From Planctomycetaceae bacterium (lineage in GTDB: Bacteria; Planctomycetota; Planctomycetia; Pirellulales; Thermoguttaceae), in assembly GCA_031274385.1 (NCBI GenBank), contig JAISQH010000496.1:1-16253 (forward strand): a stretch of 16,253 nt of DNA, given 5' to 3'. The position numbers and the translations under genes were made by a program. The notes below the pieces were generated by a model. It searched no databases. It saw only the letters and a list, made by a program, of their open reading frames with translations, and was not told the DNA's origin. Position 1 is the stretch's first letter, and each line of letters opens with the position of its first letter. Of the stretch, positions 14,567 to 16,253 are shown one piece after another.

Positions 14567-14993
14567 ATCATGTTGTGAACAGCGCGAATAAAAACACGTC
14601 GGCAACCGGCGCGTAAAATGGGTTGAACGAAGAATAACTAATAATGAATCTTAAAGCAAGAGATATTTTACCAATTCCCGCCTCAAAATCCAAAACAATC
14701 CGCAAAAACCGCTTTGTTGTCTTTTCCAAAACAATTAGGTACGCACCGGAAAGAAATTGGTACTATACTTTACCCCGCAACCAATTGTTATTTTTCGTAA
14801 TACGGATTTTATAACGGATGTTCCTTTGGTTGCGTGATATTTTTTTGTTTAAGTTATTGGTATTAAAGGGCTTACGTCTAAAATTTCTTGAAAAAGTGCG
14901 CCAAGTAATATTTTTTATTTTTATACCGAAGTTCCAGATCGTTTTTTTGCTAAGTTCCTACTGACAGGTTCTTTGTGACTTTTGGGGTCAGTT
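14567..14993. other. gene-free stretch upstream of the lipoprotein gene
   Basis: About 430 bp of AT-rich DNA with no frame worth reporting on either strand and no tRNA-like fold found by eye. It should contain the promoter of the lipoprotein/membrane-protein pair, read leftward, but I cannot point to a clear -35/-10 pair. Its right part carries the second CCGAAGTTCCAG repeat (listed separately). Confidence 0.5.
14926..14957. repeat. CCGAAGTTCCAG repeat, copy 2
   Basis: CCGAAGTTCCAGATCG plus TTTTTTT, then GCTAAGTTCC. The first 23 bases are matched by the complement of about 9726-9748, immediately after the NuoEF stop codon. It is located 37 bp outside the left end of the degenerate IS (14994). 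It could be an older nested end or a terminator-like repeat. Confidence 0.5.
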
Positions 14994-15009
14994 GGAACTG
15001 TCTACAAGT

Positions 15010-15713
15010 TTAATTTGAGTCGGTGGTGGTGTTGATTTGTTTTATTTGTTTGATGAGTTCATTTTGAAAATTGTCGGGGATGGTTATTTTGTTGAAGCAG
15101 ACGTTTTCGTTTTCGTTTTTGATTTGGCATTGGGTGAGGCAGATTGTTGCAAGGCGGTTCAGCAAGGTTCGAAAACTTTGCGTTTGATAAATCGTTGCGG
15201 ACTCGGCGGGTTGATCGTTGGAGTTCTCTCTTGGCTTGCGAGTTTTTTTGTTTTTGACATTTTCGGCTGGAGTGGCGGTGAGGACGGGGTTGCGACTCGC
15301 TCTTGTTTCGTTGGTATTTTTGTTACTAAAAAGATATTTACTCCATGCCCGCCGGAGATGCCACACAACATAATACGACAACATGCAGATCAAAAAATGC
15401 GCACGCACCCGATTTTCCAAGTGATGATGAATCGGGCGAATATCCAGCATTGTCGTTTTTATCGTACGAAAACTCTTTTCCACCTCCGAATAAGGCTTCC
15501 CGCGATCGTGACGTTTTAATATTCGTTGCGCTAAATCAGTCAGCAACTTTTCAGTTGCAACAAGTAACTCTTCACGTTGATTTTTTCGCCGTTTTTCAAG
15601 TAACGGATTATAGCAAACAATCAGACGCTCATCGGGGGAATTCGTCGGAAACAATCTCCCCCAACTGTGTCTCATCCAAAAACGATCTGTTCACTTTGCC
15701 GTAGAGTGATTTT
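15010..15713 (-). pseudogene. IS1634-family transposase, C-terminal remnant, frameshifted
   Basis: The frame from 15675 to 15010 encodes DERLIVCYNPLLEKRR, then YSEVEKSFRTIKT and PIHHHLENRVRAHFLICMLSYYV, matching the C-terminal part of IS1634-family (IS4 superfamily DDE) transposases, including the region of the catalytic Glu. About 50 residues in, the sequence jumps from LAQRI to the YSEVE block, so an internal segment is missing. Upstream, a different frame continues the protein: LYGKVNRSFLDETQLGEIVSDEFP. The two frames meet at a run of five G (15634-15638 on the plus strand), so a one-base frameshift has occurred. The coding match stops at about 15713, where the palindromic repeat begins. 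It cannot make an active enzyme. Confidence 0.88.
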
Positions 15714-15786
15714 GTCAACAAATTGTGCAGATTGAACAGATTCGTTTTTTATAAAAACCGGTTCCATCTGCGTCATCTGTTGACAA
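15711..15786. repeat. 76-bp imperfect palindrome, copy 2
   Basis: It starts TTTGTCAACAAATTG and ends CATCTGTTGACAA, with the loop start TTCGTTTTTT shared with copy 1 at 2373-2448. Its arms have more mismatches than copy 1. It is placed exactly where the transposase remnant stops. GGAACAAGTCTATT follows at about 15792, and the same AACAAGTCTAT precedes copy 1, so the flank is part of the repeated unit. Confidence 0.7.
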
Positions 15787-15954
15787 TAATGGAACAAGTC
15801 TATTTATTTTTCGTTTCGAATAAAGACTTAAAAGACGGAAAGAAAATCGATCCGTTTAGAAACAAAACCTTTGTGTTCTTTGCGCCTTGGTGCGAAACAT
15901 TAAAAAACAAAATAGACAGTTACGGTTTGCAGTGTTAAGTTACAAACATCTCCC

Positions 15955-15990
15955 CCGTGCCGCCGTACAATTTTCTGTGCGGCGGTACGG
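15955..15990. terminator. GC-rich hairpin downstream of the sulfatase gene
   Basis: CCGTGCCGCCGTACA (15955-15969) and TGTGCGGCGGTACGG (15976-15990) pair along 15 positions, with two non-Watson-Crick positions, around a 6-nt loop. It lies about 110 nt past the sulfatase stop on its coding strand. No T-run follows in that direction, so it may be a stabilising or Rho-assisted 3' hairpin rather than a classical terminator. Between it and the stop codon is a weaker dyad, CTGTTA...TAACAG (near 16033-16052). Confidence 0.45.
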
Positions 15991-16102
15991 TCTTGAATTT
16001 TCTGGCGTTATTGTACGCAAATGAAAATTGACTGTTATGTCATCTTAACAGTATCTAATATCTCATTTTTTGAAATAAATATCAATTTGAGATTCGGGTA
16101 TT

Positions 16103-16253
16103 TTATTTTGTAACACGTTCTTTCCATTGTAACAATTTTTTGCGGAATATCTCAACCAGTTGCGGTTGCTCTTCAACAAGATTTTTTGTTTCTGACGGAT
16201 CAGCGATCATATTATACAGTTGCGGATACGAACCATCGAATTGCATCAGAAAC
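16103..16253 (-). CDS. sulfatase, C-terminal end (partial, runs off the right edge)
   Basis: The minus strand is open from the window edge to a TAA at 16105-16103, giving 49 residues: FLMQFDGSYPQLYNMIADP, then SETKNLVEEQPQLVEIF and a Lys-rich end. The LYNMIADPSETKNL motif is the hallmark C-terminal block of family S1 arylsulfatases (usually LYDLxxDPxExxNL), which hydrolyse sulfate esters with a formylglycine residue. The catalytic N-terminal part lies outside the window, so activity, substrate and signal peptide cannot be judged. Sulfatases are numerous in planctomycetes and used for sulfated polysaccharides, which agrees with the other cues for the host. Confidence 0.88.
   Translation of the reverse strand, partial: FLMQFDGSYPQLYNMIADPSETKNLVEEQPQLVEIFRKKLLQWKERVTK

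Larger units (their letters stand above)
14994..15923. mobile_element. degenerate IS1634-type insertion element
   Basis: The left end GGAACTGTCTAC (14994-15005) and the right end ATAGACAGTTAC (15912-15923) are inverted relatives matching at 10 of 12 positions. Between them lies the eroded transposase (15010-15713), then the second copy of the 76-bp palindrome, then about 135 bp without recognisable coding sequence. The left end begins 16 bp beyond the transposase stop codon, as expected for an intact IS end. The boundaries are inferred from the end similarity only; no target-site duplication was identified. Confidence 0.55.

Noticed and set aside
15723..15938. 71-aa plus-strand frame
   Set aside because: It runs through the palindrome loop and IS end; the amino acid sequence is a by-product of repeat DNA.

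Overview
The window looks like a planctomycete-type chromosome segment (inference). The cues are a secreted ThuA-domain protein, the C-terminus of a sulfatase, a lipoprotein with a LolA-like look next to a large membrane protein, mostly absent Shine-Dalgarno sequences, several TTG/GTG starts and repeat-rich intergenic spaces. No rRNA, tRNA or taxonomic marker is present, so the assignment rests on gene content only.

Layout. Bases 1-5297 are read from the minus strand: the possible start of a gene running off the left edge, a 530-aa membrane-anchored protein, a small retropepsin-like aspartic protease, chorismate synthase (aroC), an iron/cobalamin-type ABC ATPase and a PaaI-type thioesterase. 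From 5545 to 9133 the plus strand carries an FGGY sugar-kinase-like protein, the EF-P lysine ligase EpmA and a secreted ThuA-domain protein. From 9749 to the right edge the minus strand carries a 782-aa NuoE-NuoF fusion with extra Fe-S domains, a nine-helix membrane protein coupled to a lipoprotein, an eroded IS1634-family transposase and the 3' end of a sulfatase gene. The two strand blocks diverge at 5298-5544 and converge at 9134-9748.

Most genes look like single housekeeping or accessory genes rather than one pathway. The only convincing tight pair is lipoprotein plus membrane protein (8-nt gap). The electron-transfer fusion, the ABC ATPase and EpmA all lack their usual partners in the window.

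The intergenic DNA is the unusual part. It holds four tandem 53-bp hairpin units and an inverted relative, two heptamer arrays (one overlapping the start of the ABC gene, one filling the kinase/epmA gap), a perfect 41-bp palindrome, a 307-bp nested palindrome, a 128-bp MITE whose ends match those of the IS1634-type remnant, and two copies of a roughly 76-bp palindrome, one of which truncates that remnant. No CRISPR array, defence island or complete new multi-gene system was found. The best leads are the sugar-kinase homologue with three degenerate active-site motifs, the MITE/IS relationship and the nested palindromes.
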